Source: Weizmannia acidilactici (GTDB taxonomy: Bacteria > Bacillota > Bacilli > Bacillales > Bacillaceae_C). Taken from it: 7,654 bases of DNA. Position 1 is the first letter of the stretch. Every line of letters begins with the position of its first letter. Under the pieces are notes generated by a model, which saw only the letters and a program-made list of their open reading frames with translations, searched no databases and was not told where the DNA came from. The stretch is from the NCBI RefSeq assembly GCF_008974225.1, contig NZ_BKZR01000069.1, forward strand, positions 1 to 7,654, in the 5' to 3' direction. Shown here in pieces: positions 1-6,139 of this stretch. The translations under genes were made by a program, and so were the position numbers.

Positions 1-89
1 CTCGCATATTTTAAAGTATCCGGGGTCGTTCGGTTCTCCTGGATAAAGGAATCCGGCCATTTTTCAATAAAAATACTGATACGTTAAAA

Positions 90-116
90 TACGGGGTACC
101 AGCTTTTTTCCCCATA
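90..116 (-). terminator. Possible weak terminator after yaaC
   Basis: Read on the minus strand, TATGGGG (116 to 110) can pair with CCCCGTA (96 to 90). This gives a 7-bp stem with one T-G wobble and a 13-base loop, followed by only four Ts (89-86). It lies about 40 bases beyond the yaaC stop, so it is in the right place to end that transcript. The short U-tract and large loop make it a poor intrinsic terminator. The rest of 1-157 shows no gene or other element. Confidence 0.3.
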
Positions 117-157
117 CGCCAAATGAAAACTCCGCCTCCTCATGCCACAAAATGTAT

Positions 158-1096
158 TCATTCATTTTTAGCCGTAAGAAACTGCAGGCATAAGAACGGT
201 CCTTTTTCCATTGCGGTGTGCAAAAAAAGGGTGATGGCCGGGAAGTCGGATGTTTCCCGGCTTTTGAGCAGTTCCGCCCACCATTCCGTTTCGTACCGGG
301 AGATCATGCTGAGGTTGTACAAAAGCAAGTAATGGACCAGTATATCCGGGAGGTCGTTTTCTTTATGCATTTTAAACGGAAAGCAAAATTGCTTTTTAAA
401 AAGATGGAACCGAAACGGCAGGGGAAGAAACTCGCCGCAAGAAAATGAAACGCCCCCTTCATCCGCTCCAACGCCCTCAAGTCTGCCGTGCATTTTTTCA
501 GCCAAATAGTTGGAAAATCTTTCAGCTGTCATATGAAAGCCGTCCAGAACCTTGGAAGGCAGGAGGTATTTGCCGCCTTTTTCTTCAACAAAAATAAAAT
601 GCTTTTGATGGGGAAATGCAGTGTCGAGTTCCGGAATTTGCATGAGCAGGCTTTGCATGGAATATTTATTGCCTTCTAACGGGCCAAGCTGAAACATTTT
701 ATTTGCGAGATGGGCGCATAACCCCATTTTTTGGATTTTGACTTCATCTCCACCAAACCGGTAGTTTTGTTTCTTTTTTTTCCGCGATGTTACTCCGTGT
801 GCCAGGACAGAAGTCGTTTCGGGATAGAGCGGGTCGACTGACAGCAGGCAGGCTTTCAGCAAATGGACAAAGCCGTAAAAAAGCAGGACGGGCTGGATCG
901 AAACGGGTGCCTGTATTGCCTGACGGTAGTAAGCTTCCCCATGTTCCAGGTAATACATAAAAGCGTAGCAGTTCTCATAGCTTTTGGCGGAAAAATCGTC
1001 ATACCCCGCAGTTTTATACCGGTTCTTTAAATATGCTTGTGTATATTCAGCCGATTGAAATTGTATCAGTTCGTCCCAGTGATTGATCACAGCCAA
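158..1096 (-). CDS. yaaC: YaaC-like conserved protein of unknown function
   Basis: This encodes 312 residues, close to the roughly 315 of B. subtilis YaaC, and sits in the same place and orientation, divergent from guaB. The start is TTG at 1096-1094. On the minus strand GGAGGG (1109-1104) precedes it by 7 bases, which is ideal spacing; the next in-frame candidate, GTG at 1090-1088, is too far away. Visible features are a hydrophobic stretch (about residues 69-85), a basic patch HGVTSRKKKKQ (100-110) and a DEVKIQKMGL segment (117-126). The latter two are the parts I recognise as typical of the family. There is no signal peptide and no obvious membrane-spanning segment, so it is probably cytoplasmic. 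The biochemical role is unknown, and the neighbourhood is a mix of housekeeping genes that does not point to one. The family call rests on recognition of sequence and position; no function is claimed. Confidence 0.9.
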   Translation of the reverse strand: MAVINHWDELIQFQSAEYTQAYLKNRYKTAGYDDFSAKSYENCYAFMYYLEHGEAYYRQAIQAPVSIQPVLLFYGFVHLLKACLLSVDPLYPETTSVLAHGVTSRKKKKQNYRFGGDEVKIQKMGLCAHLANKMFQLGPLEGNKYSMQSLLMQIPELDTAFPHQKHFIFVEEKGGKYLLPSKVLDGFHMTAERFSNYLAEKMHGRLEGVGADEGGVSFSCGEFLPLPFRFHLFKKQFCFPFKMHKENDLPDILVHYLLLYNLSMISRYETEWWAELLKSRETSDFPAITLFLHTAMEKGPFLCLQFLTAKNE

Positions 1097-1103
1097 TATT
1101 TCG

Positions 1104-1109
1104 CCCTCC
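1104..1109 (-). promoter_or_regulatory. Ribosome binding site that sets the yaaC TTG start
   Basis: The minus-strand sequence GGAGGG is followed by a 7-base spacer and TTG. No ATG lies at a usable distance, so this site selects the unusual TTG start codon. Confidence 0.75.
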
Positions 1110-1144
1110 GAATTAACTGAATAGTTTTATATGTCGTTAGGATC

Positions 1145-1173
1145 TTGACAGTATTATGTCCAATTGATAACCT
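1145..1173 (+). promoter_or_regulatory. Possible guaB promoter (sigma-A type)
   Basis: A perfect -35 box TTGACA (1145-1150) is followed after 17 bases by TAACCT (1168-1173), a weak -10 with 3 of 6 matches. The predicted start is an A near 1180, giving a leader of about 30 bases before guaB. The perfect -35 and correct distance support it; the poor -10 lowers confidence in the exact boxes. Confidence 0.5.
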
Positions 1174-1181
1174 ACTAATAA
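1153..1181 (-). promoter_or_regulatory. Possible yaaC promoter
   Basis: On the minus strand, TTATTA (1181-1176, 4 of 6 matches to TTGACA) and CATAAT (1158-1153, 5 of 6 matches to TATAAT) are 17 bases apart. The predicted start is near 1146, giving a leader of about 50 bases. A rival -10, TATAAA at 1131-1126, sits closer to the gene but has no good -35. The AT-rich region makes chance matches likely. Confidence 0.3.
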
Positions 1182-1209
1182 TATTCTTATCAGTTCAGGA
1201 GGGGTTCGC

Positions 1210-2676
1210 ATGTGGGAATCGAAGTTCGTGAAGGAAGGCCTTACTTTTGATGATGTACTTTTAATACCTGCGAAATCAGACGTATTGCCAAAAGATGTCA
1301 ACACAAGTGTAGCATTGACCGGAACATTGGAACTGAACATCCCGATTATCAGCGCCGGCATGGATACCGTTACGGAAGCAGAAATGGCGATTGCGATGGC
1401 AAGGCAGGGCGGACTCGGCATCATCCATAAAAATATGAGCATTGAACAGCAGGCGGAACAGGTGGACCGTGTAAAACGATCGGAAAACGGCGTCATCACC
1501 AATCCGTTTTTCCTTACTCCGGATGAGCAGGTGTTTGCGGCAGAGCATTTAATGAGCAAGTACCGGATTTCCGGTGTGCCGATTGTTAATAACCGGGAAG
1601 AACAGAAACTTGTCGGGATTTTGACCAACCGCGACATGCGGTTCATTGAAGATTATTCCATTCAAATCTCGGACGTCATGACGAAGGAAAATTTGGTGAC
1701 GGCCCCCGTAGGTACGACATTGAATGAAGCGGAACAGCTTTTGCACCGCTATAAAATTGAAAAGCTTCCGCTTGTTGATGGCAACGGCGTGCTGAAAGGG
1801 CTCATTACGATCAAAGATATCGAAAAAGTCATCGAATTTCCAAATGCTGCAAAAGACGAACAAGGCCGCCTTTTAGCCGGTGCGGCGGTCGGCGTAACGA
1901 AAGATGCGATGAAACGGGTGGAAATGCTTGTTGAAGCCGGGGTTGACGTGATTGTCATCGATACGGCACACGGCCATTCAAAAGATGTACTTGAGACGGT
2001 TGCGCAAATCCGGAAAGCTTACCCTTCATTAAATATGATTGCGGGGAATGTCGCAACGGCGGAAGGAACAAAAGCGCTGATTGATGCCGGTGCCGATATT
2101 GTAAAAGTCGGGATCGGACCGGGTTCAATCTGCACTACAAGGGTTGTCGCCGGCGTCGGTGTGCCGCAAATTACGGCGATCTACGATTGTGCAACGGAAG
2201 CGAGAAAATACGGAAAGGCGATCATTGCGGACGGCGGCATCAAATATTCCGGCGATATTGTAAAAGCATTGGCTGCAGGCGGCCATGCCGTCATGCTCGG
2301 AAGCTTGCTTGCCGGGACGTCGGAAAGCCCGGGGGAAACGGAAATTTACCAGGGGCGGCAGTATAAAGTTTACCGCGGCATGGGGTCGATTGGTGCAATG
2401 GAAAAAGGGTCCAGAGACCGCTACTTCCAAGAAGATGCGAAAAAACTTGTGCCGGAAGGGATTGAAGGCCGTGTTCCATTTAAAGGCAGCCTGCAGGATG
2501 TGATCTATCAATTAATCGGCGGCCTGCGTTCCGGTATGGGATACTGCGGTGCGAAAGATTTAACAGCATTGCGGGAAGAAGCCCAGTTTATCCGTATGAC
2601 AGGGGCAGGTTTACGCGAAAGCCATCCGCATGATGTGCAAATCACAAAAGAAGCACCGAATTATTCTTTATCTTAA
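1210..2676 (+). CDS. guaB: Inosine-5'-monophosphate dehydrogenase (IMPDH)
   Basis: IMPDH oxidises IMP to XMP with NAD+, the committed and usually rate-limiting step of guanine nucleotide synthesis, in the cytoplasm. The protein has 488 residues, the same length as B. subtilis GuaB. The TIM barrel is split by a regulatory pair of CBS domains at about 97-145 and 157-208. Visible active-site features are D251 in DTAHGHS (NAD and substrate region), the catalytic Cys308 in GPGSICTTR, the DGGI loop (341-344) and phosphate-contact segment, MGS (391-393), and the mobile flap SRDRYFQ (401-407) with its Arg404-Tyr405 pair. All key residues are present, so the enzyme should be active. The ATG at 1210 follows AGGAGGGG (1197-1204) by 5 bases. 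It is a single-gene unit: its own promoter is likely upstream and a strong terminator follows 24 bases after the stop. Confidence 0.98.
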   Translation: MWESKFVKEGLTFDDVLLIPAKSDVLPKDVNTSVALTGTLELNIPIISAGMDTVTEAEMAIAMARQGGLGIIHKNMSIEQQAEQVDRVKRSENGVITNPFFLTPDEQVFAAEHLMSKYRISGVPIVNNREEQKLVGILTNRDMRFIEDYSIQISDVMTKENLVTAPVGTTLNEAEQLLHRYKIEKLPLVDGNGVLKGLITIKDIEKVIEFPNAAKDEQGRLLAGAAVGVTKDAMKRVEMLVEAGVDVIVIDTAHGHSKDVLETVAQIRKAYPSLNMIAGNVATAEGTKALIDAGADIVKVGIGPGSICTTRVVAGVGVPQITAIYDCATEARKYGKAIIADGGIKYSGDIVKALAAGGHAVMLGSLLAGTSESPGETEIYQGRQYKVYRGMGSIGAMEKGSRDRYFQEDAKKLVPEGIEGRVPFKGSLQDVIYQLIGGLRSGMGYCGAKDLTALREEAQFIRMTGAGLRESHPHDVQITKEAPNYSLS

Positions 2677-2700
2677 TAAACTCAAGAATGCGTATGGCTG

Positions 2701-2731
2701 TGGCGGGAGCGATTCCTCCTGCCATTTTTTA
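2701..2731 (+). terminator. Rho-independent terminator of guaB
   Basis: TGGCGGGAG (2701-2709) pairs with CTCCTGCCA (2716-2724) in a 9-bp stem with one G-U pair and a 6-base loop. Six Ts follow (2725-2730). It lies just after the guaB stop and separates guaB from dacA. Confidence 0.9.
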
Positions 2732-2776
2732 TGTGATTTTATAGACTTTGTTCATCTACTTTTTCAGCTTGAACTA

Positions 2777-2785
2777 TGTTAAAAT
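2777..2785 (+). promoter_or_regulatory. Possible dacA promoter (extended -10)
   Basis: TGTTAAAAT combines the TGn extension with TAAAAT, a -10 hexamer with 5 of 6 consensus matches. There is no convincing -35 box 16-18 bases upstream, which is acceptable for an extended -10 promoter. Transcription would start near 2792, about 30 bases before the dacA GTG. The preceding guaB terminator implies that dacA needs its own promoter. Confidence 0.55.
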
Positions 2786-2810
2786 ATGCAAAGTGCATAC
2801 ATATCATGAT

Positions 2811-2816
2811 GGAGGG
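2811..2816 (+). promoter_or_regulatory. Ribosome binding site that sets the dacA GTG start
   Basis: GGAGGG lies 6 bases before GTG at 2823. The longer reading frame from ATG at 2748 would place this site inside the coding region and would put 25 unusual residues ahead of the signal peptide. The GTG is therefore preferred. Confidence 0.85.
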
Positions 2817-2822
2817 TTAAAA

Positions 2823-4139
2823 GTGAAAAAAAGGTTGCAGAAAATGACATTCGCTTTTTTGGCGTGCCTTTTGGCTGCAGGGGTTTTGCAGCTGCCAAAA
2901 AAAGCTTATGCGCAGGATAATTTGGACATTCATGCAAAAGCAGCGATTCTCATCGATGCGGACAACGGACAAATATTGTATGAGAAAAATGCTGACCAGG
3001 CATTGGGTATTGCTTCCATGAGCAAAATGATGACGGAATACCTTCTTTTAAAAGCAATCCATGAAAAGAAAATCTCATGGGATCAAAAAGTGACGATCAG
3101 CGATTATGCGTACCACGTTTCCCAAAAGCGTGACCTTTCCAATGTGCCGTTAAGAAAAGGCGAGAAATATACCGTGAAAGAATTGTTCCAGGCAATGGCC
3201 ATTTATTCGGCAAACGGCGCAACCATCGCACTTGCGGAAACGTTGGGCGGAACGGAAAAAAACTACCTTAACATGATGAATAAACAGGCAAAAACATTCG
3301 GCCTGACGAATTATAAGTTTGTGAACGCAACAGGCTTAAATAACAGGGATTTAGACGGCATGCAACCGGGTGGGACAGGCAGTACGGAAGAAAATCTTGT
3401 GTCAGCTAGATCTGTTGCAAAGATTGCATACCATTTGATCCATGATTACCCTGAAATTTTACAAACAACCAGCATTGCGAAAATGAAATTCCGTGCCGGG
3501 ACGAATGATGAAATTGCAATGCAGAACTGGAACTGGATGCTCCCTTCTTTGGTGTACGGAAGGCAGGGCGTTGACGGCCTGAAAACCGGCAACACGGATT
3601 ATGCGGGATATTGCTTTACAGGAACGTCAAAACAAAACGGCATGCGGATTATTACAGTCGTCCTTCATGCGGAAGATGCAAACGGAAAAAGCACGATGAA
3701 AGCCCGTTTTGATGAAACGAATAAATTAATGGATTATGCTTATAACAACTTTACAGAGAAAACACTTTACCCGAAAGGCTATACGGTGAAAAAGACGGTC
3801 AGCGTGAAAGCCGGGAAAGAAAAGCAGGCTGCTGTCGCCACAAAAGCGCCGCTCATCGTTGCTGTGAAAAACGGAGAAGATAAGATGTACAAGCAGGTTG
3901 TAAAACTGGATTCGAAGCAAATCACGGCGCCGGTGAAAAAAGGCATGAAGGTCGGTACATTGTACGCTCAATATACAGGCGGCCAGGAGCTCGGTTACTT
4001 GTACGGCCCGAAATCGGCAAACGTTGCTTTGGTCACGAAAAACGATATCGAAAAAGCCAACTGGTTTGTGCGGATGATGCGCGGGATTGGCGGTTTCTTC
4101 TCCGGCCTTTGGCAACACACGGTCGGCAGCTTATTTTAA
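2823..4139 (+). CDS. dacA: D-alanyl-D-alanine carboxypeptidase (PBP5 type)
   Basis: This low-molecular-weight penicillin-binding protein removes the terminal D-alanine from peptidoglycan pentapeptides outside the membrane, limiting cross-linking. From the GTG start it has 438 residues (B. subtilis DacA is about 443). A signal peptide is clear: basic MKKRLQK, a hydrophobic core, and a likely cut after KAYA at residue 30. The three active-site motifs of the family are present and well spaced: S65-M-S-K68 with the acylated serine, S129-A-N131, and K254-T-G256. After the catalytic domain comes a beta-rich C-terminal domain. The final part, from about residue 410, contains NWFVRMMRGIGGFF and looks like the amphipathic helix that holds PBP5 on the membrane surface. 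It appears to be transcribed alone: a terminator precedes it and another follows. In B. subtilis this is the major vegetative carboxypeptidase, and the same role is inferred here. Confidence 0.97.
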   Translation: MKKRLQKMTFAFLACLLAAGVLQLPKKAYAQDNLDIHAKAAILIDADNGQILYEKNADQALGIASMSKMMTEYLLLKAIHEKKISWDQKVTISDYAYHVSQKRDLSNVPLRKGEKYTVKELFQAMAIYSANGATIALAETLGGTEKNYLNMMNKQAKTFGLTNYKFVNATGLNNRDLDGMQPGGTGSTEENLVSARSVAKIAYHLIHDYPEILQTTSIAKMKFRAGTNDEIAMQNWNWMLPSLVYGRQGVDGLKTGNTDYAGYCFTGTSKQNGMRIITVVLHAEDANGKSTMKARFDETNKLMDYAYNNFTEKTLYPKGYTVKKTVSVKAGKEKQAAVATKAPLIVAVKNGEDKMYKQVVKLDSKQITAPVKKGMKVGTLYAQYTGGQELGYLYGPKSANVALVTKNDIEKANWFVRMMRGIGGFFSGLWQHTVGSLF

Positions 4140-4144
4140 AATTT

Positions 4145-4174
4145 CAGGGCAAGGATTTCTTGTCCTGTTTTTTT
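4145..4174 (+). terminator. Rho-independent terminator of dacA
   Basis: CAGGGCAAG (4145-4153) pairs with CTTGTCCTG (4159-4167) in a 9-bp stem with one G-U pair and a 5-base loop. Seven Ts follow (4168-4174). It starts 5 bases after the dacA stop codon. Confidence 0.92.
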
Positions 4175-4260
4175 ATGGGGATAGTTTCGCGGAATCAACA
4201 TGGTTCGTCAGCACAGCCTAATGAAAATTCTTTTACAAAGGCGCGGAAAAATTTTGCTTC

Positions 4261-4289
4261 TTGACAAGCCTGCTTTTTTGGTGTTTATT
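4261..4289 (+). promoter_or_regulatory. Probable pdxST promoter
   Basis: A perfect TTGACA (4261-4266) is followed after 17 bases by TTTATT (4284-4289, 4 of 6 matches to TATAAT). The predicted start is near 4296, giving a leader of about 50 bases. The -35 lies inside the odd palindrome CTTGACAAG (4260-4268). The AT-rich stretch to 4328 offers other -10 choices such as TATAAA at 4304-4309, but none has a well-placed -35. Nothing else was recognised between the dacA terminator and this promoter. Confidence 0.55.
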
Positions 4290-4345
4290 TAAATTATTGT
4301 ACATATAAATAAGAATTTTTAATTTTATAAAGGGGCGTACAAATC

Positions 4346-5227
4346 ATGAAAACAGGAACAGATCTAGTGAAACGCGGCATGGCGGAAATGCAGAAGGGCG
4401 GAGTCATCATGGATGTCGTCAATGCCGAACAGGCGAAACTTGCTGAAGAGGCAGGCGCTGTCGCCGTAATGGCATTAGAACGCGTTCCGTCCGATATCCG
4501 CAAAGCAGGCGGTGTTGCCCGTATGGCTGATCCGCGCATCATCGAAGAAGTGATGGCAGCGGTCAGCATTCCGGTGATGGCAAAAGCAAGAATCGGCCAT
4601 ATTGTAGAAGCACGCGTGCTTGAGGCGATGGGTGTTGATTACATTGATGAAAGTGAAGTATTGACGCCGGCTGATGAAGAATTCCATATCAATAAAAAAG
4701 AATTTACTGCCCCGTTTGTGTGCGGCTGCCGTGATTTGGGCGAAGCTGCCCGCCGGATCGGGGAAGGCGCCTCGATGTTAAGGACAAAAGGTGAACCGGG
4801 AACAGGGAATATTGTCGAAGCAGTACGGCATATGCGCAGGGTGAATGCACAGGTGCGCAAAGTCGTGAATATGAGCGAAGATGAGCTGATGACGGAAGCA
4901 AAGCAGCTTGGTGCCCCTTATGAAGTGTTGCTGCAAATCAAAAAAGAAGGCAGGCTGCCGGTTGTGAACTTTGCTGCAGGCGGGGTGGCGACACCGGCAG
5001 ATGCGGCTTTAATGATGCAGCTTGGTGCAGACGGTGTGTTTGTCGGATCCGGCATTTTCAAATCGGAAAACCCGGAAAAATATGCAAAAGCGATTGTCGA
5101 AGCGACGACCCATTATCAAGATTATAAATTGATTGCCGAATTGTCGAAAGATCTTGGCATGGCAATGAAAGGACTTGAAATTTCAACATTGCCGGCTGAA
5201 GCAAGAATGCAGGAGCGCGGCTGGTAA
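4346..5227 (+). CDS. pdxS: Pyridoxal 5'-phosphate synthase, lyase subunit PdxS
   Basis: PdxS makes pyridoxal 5'-phosphate directly from ribose 5-phosphate, glyceraldehyde 3-phosphate and ammonia, the DXP-independent route of vitamin B6 synthesis. The ammonia comes from PdxT. The protein has 293 residues, one fewer than B. subtilis PdxS, and is a TIM-barrel enzyme; in this family 12 PdxS subunits form the core and bind up to 12 PdxT. Key residues are visible: D23, K80 in VMAKARIGH and K148 in RTKGEPGTGN (equivalent to D24, K81 and K149 of B. subtilis). The two lysines carry the covalent sugar intermediates. The phosphate-binding segments AGGVATPADA (211-220) and GSG (234-236) are also present. 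The ATG follows AAAGGGG (4329-4335) by 10 bases. pdxT begins 11 bases after the stop, so the two form an operon. The older B. subtilis name is yaaD. Confidence 0.98.
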   Translation: MKTGTDLVKRGMAEMQKGGVIMDVVNAEQAKLAEEAGAVAVMALERVPSDIRKAGGVARMADPRIIEEVMAAVSIPVMAKARIGHIVEARVLEAMGVDYIDESEVLTPADEEFHINKKEFTAPFVCGCRDLGEAARRIGEGASMLRTKGEPGTGNIVEAVRHMRRVNAQVRKVVNMSEDELMTEAKQLGAPYEVLLQIKKEGRLPVVNFAAGGVATPADAALMMQLGADGVFVGSGIFKSENPEKYAKAIVEATTHYQDYKLIAELSKDLGMAMKGLEISTLPAEARMQERGW

Positions 5228-5238
5228 GGAGAATCAGC

Positions 5239-5802
5239 ATGAAGAAAATCGGAGTTTTGGGCCTGCAGGGCGCTGTCCGGGAACATATCCGGGCAGTGGA
5301 AAATTGCGGGGCGGAAGGAATCGTCATCAAGAAAAAAGAGCAACTGGAAGAAATAGATGGCCTGATCCTCCCGGGCGGGGAAAGCACAACGATGCGCCGG
5401 TTAATTGACCGGTACGGTTTTATGGACGAATTGAAGCAGTTTGCCAAAAGCGGAGGCCCGGTATTCGGCACTTGCGCAGGCCTGATTTTGCTTGCTAAAC
5501 GCATTGAAGGCCAGAATGATGCCCATATTGGCGCGATGGATATCACGGTTGCGCGCAATTCGTTCGGCCGCCAGCGGGAAAGCTTTGAAGAAACGATCCG
5601 TGTTGAAGGTGTGGCGGAAGATTTTCCGGCAGTTTTTATACGCGCGCCCCATATCGTGTCTGTTGAAAACAACGTCGACATCCTTGCCGAATGCCGCGGA
5701 AGGATCGTCGCTGTCCGGGAGGGGAACCTGCTTGGATGCTCGTTCCATCCGGAATTAACGGATGATCTGCGCATGACCGAATATTTTTTGAACATGGCGT
5801 AA
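5239..5802 (+). CDS. pdxT: Pyridoxal 5'-phosphate synthase, glutaminase subunit PdxT
   Basis: PdxT hydrolyses glutamine and channels the ammonia into PdxS for pyridoxal 5'-phosphate formation. It is a class I (triad) glutamine amidotransferase of 187 residues, slightly shorter at the C-terminus than the roughly 196 of B. subtilis PdxT. The triad is complete and at the expected positions: Cys79 in FGTCAG, His170 and Glu172 in SFHPEL. The oxyanion-loop motif PGGEST lies at 45-50. The N-terminus MKKIGVLGLQGAV is typical of the family. The Shine-Dalgarno AAGGAG (5226-5231) overlaps the last two bases of the pdxS stop codon and sits 7 bases before the ATG. Translation of the two subunits is therefore likely coupled, which suits a complex with matched stoichiometry. 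No intrinsic terminator follows before the serS leader. The older B. subtilis name is yaaE. Confidence 0.98.
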   Translation: MKKIGVLGLQGAVREHIRAVENCGAEGIVIKKKEQLEEIDGLILPGGESTTMRRLIDRYGFMDELKQFAKSGGPVFGTCAGLILLAKRIEGQNDAHIGAMDITVARNSFGRQRESFEETIRVEGVAEDFPAVFIRAPHIVSVENNVDILAECRGRIVAVREGNLLGCSFHPELTDDLRMTEYFLNMA

Positions 5803-5817
5803 GTCGCGCATAGCCTG

Positions 5818-5846
5818 TTGCAAATCGGATAAAATTGTAGTACATT
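5818..5846 (+). promoter_or_regulatory. Possible promoter of the T-box leader and serS
   Basis: TTGCAA (5818-5823, 4 of 6) and TACATT (5841-5846, 4 of 6) are 17 bases apart. The predicted start near 5853 lies shortly before the first T-box stem, as expected. TAAAAT at 5830-5835 is a better -10 hexamer but has no -35 partner. Both boxes are imperfect, so this is tentative. Confidence 0.4.
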
Positions 5847-5870
5847 AATGTGTAAATTAAGAATGTAAAA

Positions 5871-6107
5871 GCTATGACAGGAACCAGTAGCAGAACGTTT
5901 TTCCGAAAGAGAGTCGGTGGCTGGTGGAAACCGATGGGAAGCTTCTGTGAATCCATCCTTGAGCGGGGTGTTGAAAGTCCGGACGAGTAGGCATCCCCGG
6001 GAATAAAAACCCGTTATCCATGCAAAGCGGAAAACAAATGGTTTTGTTTTCAAATTGGGTGGCAACGCGGGTCAACTCTCGTCCCTGTTTCAGGGCGGGA
6101 GTTTTTT
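5871..6107 (+). promoter_or_regulatory. T-box riboswitch, serine specific, controlling serS
   Basis: T-box leaders sense uncharged tRNA and allow transcription of the downstream gene only when the tRNA is uncharged. Stem I can be traced. Its base is CAGGA (5878-5882) with TCCTTG (5956-5961). The specifier loop has AGTA (5886-5889) opposite GAA (5949-5951), and a helix CAGAA (5891-5895) with TTCTG (5943-5947) sits above it. The AGAGAG bulge (5908-5913) lies below the apical stem TCGGT/ACCGA (5914-5918, 5930-5934). The codon after GAA is TCC (5952-5954), a serine codon, matching serS. A Stem II with GAA/AGTA (about 5970-5990) and a Stem III CGGG/CCCG (5998-6001, 6010-6013) follow. The T-box sequence GGGTGGCAACGCGG (6057-6070) forms the antiterminator by pairing GGG with CCC (6083-6085). 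Its bulge UGGC (6060-6063) is complementary to a tRNA 3' end GCCA. This fills the 337-base gap between pdxT and serS. Confidence 0.95.
6075..6107 (+). terminator. T-box attenuator terminator before serS
   Basis: ACTCTCGTCCCTG (6075-6087) pairs with CAGGGCGGGAGT (6091-6102), with one bulged T, a TTT loop and a run of six Ts (6102-6107). The left arm uses CGTCCC (6080-6085), which the antiterminator also needs, so the two folds exclude each other. Uncharged tRNA-Ser would favour the antiterminator. Confidence 0.93.
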
Positions 6108-6123
6108 ATTTGAATTATGATAA

Positions 6124-6134
6124 AAGGAGAAGGA
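6124..6134 (+). promoter_or_regulatory. Ribosome binding site that sets the serS start
   Basis: AAGGAG (6124-6129) is followed by a second AAGGA (6130-6134), at 10 and 5 bases before ATG 6140. The site lies after the attenuator, so the open frame reaching back to 6020 through the T-box is not translated. Confidence 0.85.
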
Positions 6135-6139
6135 TTAGC

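Noticed and set aside
1108..1116. Possible PurR box (CCGAATTAA) upstream of guaB
   Set aside because: It only partly matches the CCGAACATT-type consensus and no second inverted copy at the right distance was found; it also overlaps the yaaC translation start region.
2748..2822. Upstream extension of dacA from ATG at 2748 (25 more residues)
   Set aside because: It would contain the extended -10 promoter and the GGAGGG site, and it would put a non-typical segment before an otherwise classic signal peptide. GTG at 2823 fits family length and has good ribosome binding site spacing.
2834..2867. Possible lipobox (FLAC) in the DacA signal peptide
   Set aside because: The -3 position is Phe rather than Leu, Val or Ile, the Cys lies within the hydrophobic core, and a normal signal peptidase I site (KAYA then Q) is present further on.
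4218..4234. Possible CodY site upstream of pdxS (minus strand AATTTTCATTAGGCT)
   Set aside because: Only one half of the AATTTTCWGAAAATT motif matches, about 10 of 15 positions. In AT-rich intergenic DNA this is expected by chance.
5058..6065. Long open frame on the minus strand across pdxS, pdxT and the T-box
   Set aside because: It is antisense to two well-supported genes and a structured leader, has no recognisable domain, and is rich in Ser, Arg and Pro as antisense frames often are.
6020..6139. Upstream extension of serS from ATG at 6020 (40 more residues)
   Set aside because: This frame runs through the T-box and its attenuator hairpin. MLDMKFLRANF from 6140 is the normal SerRS N-terminus and has a strong ribosome binding site.
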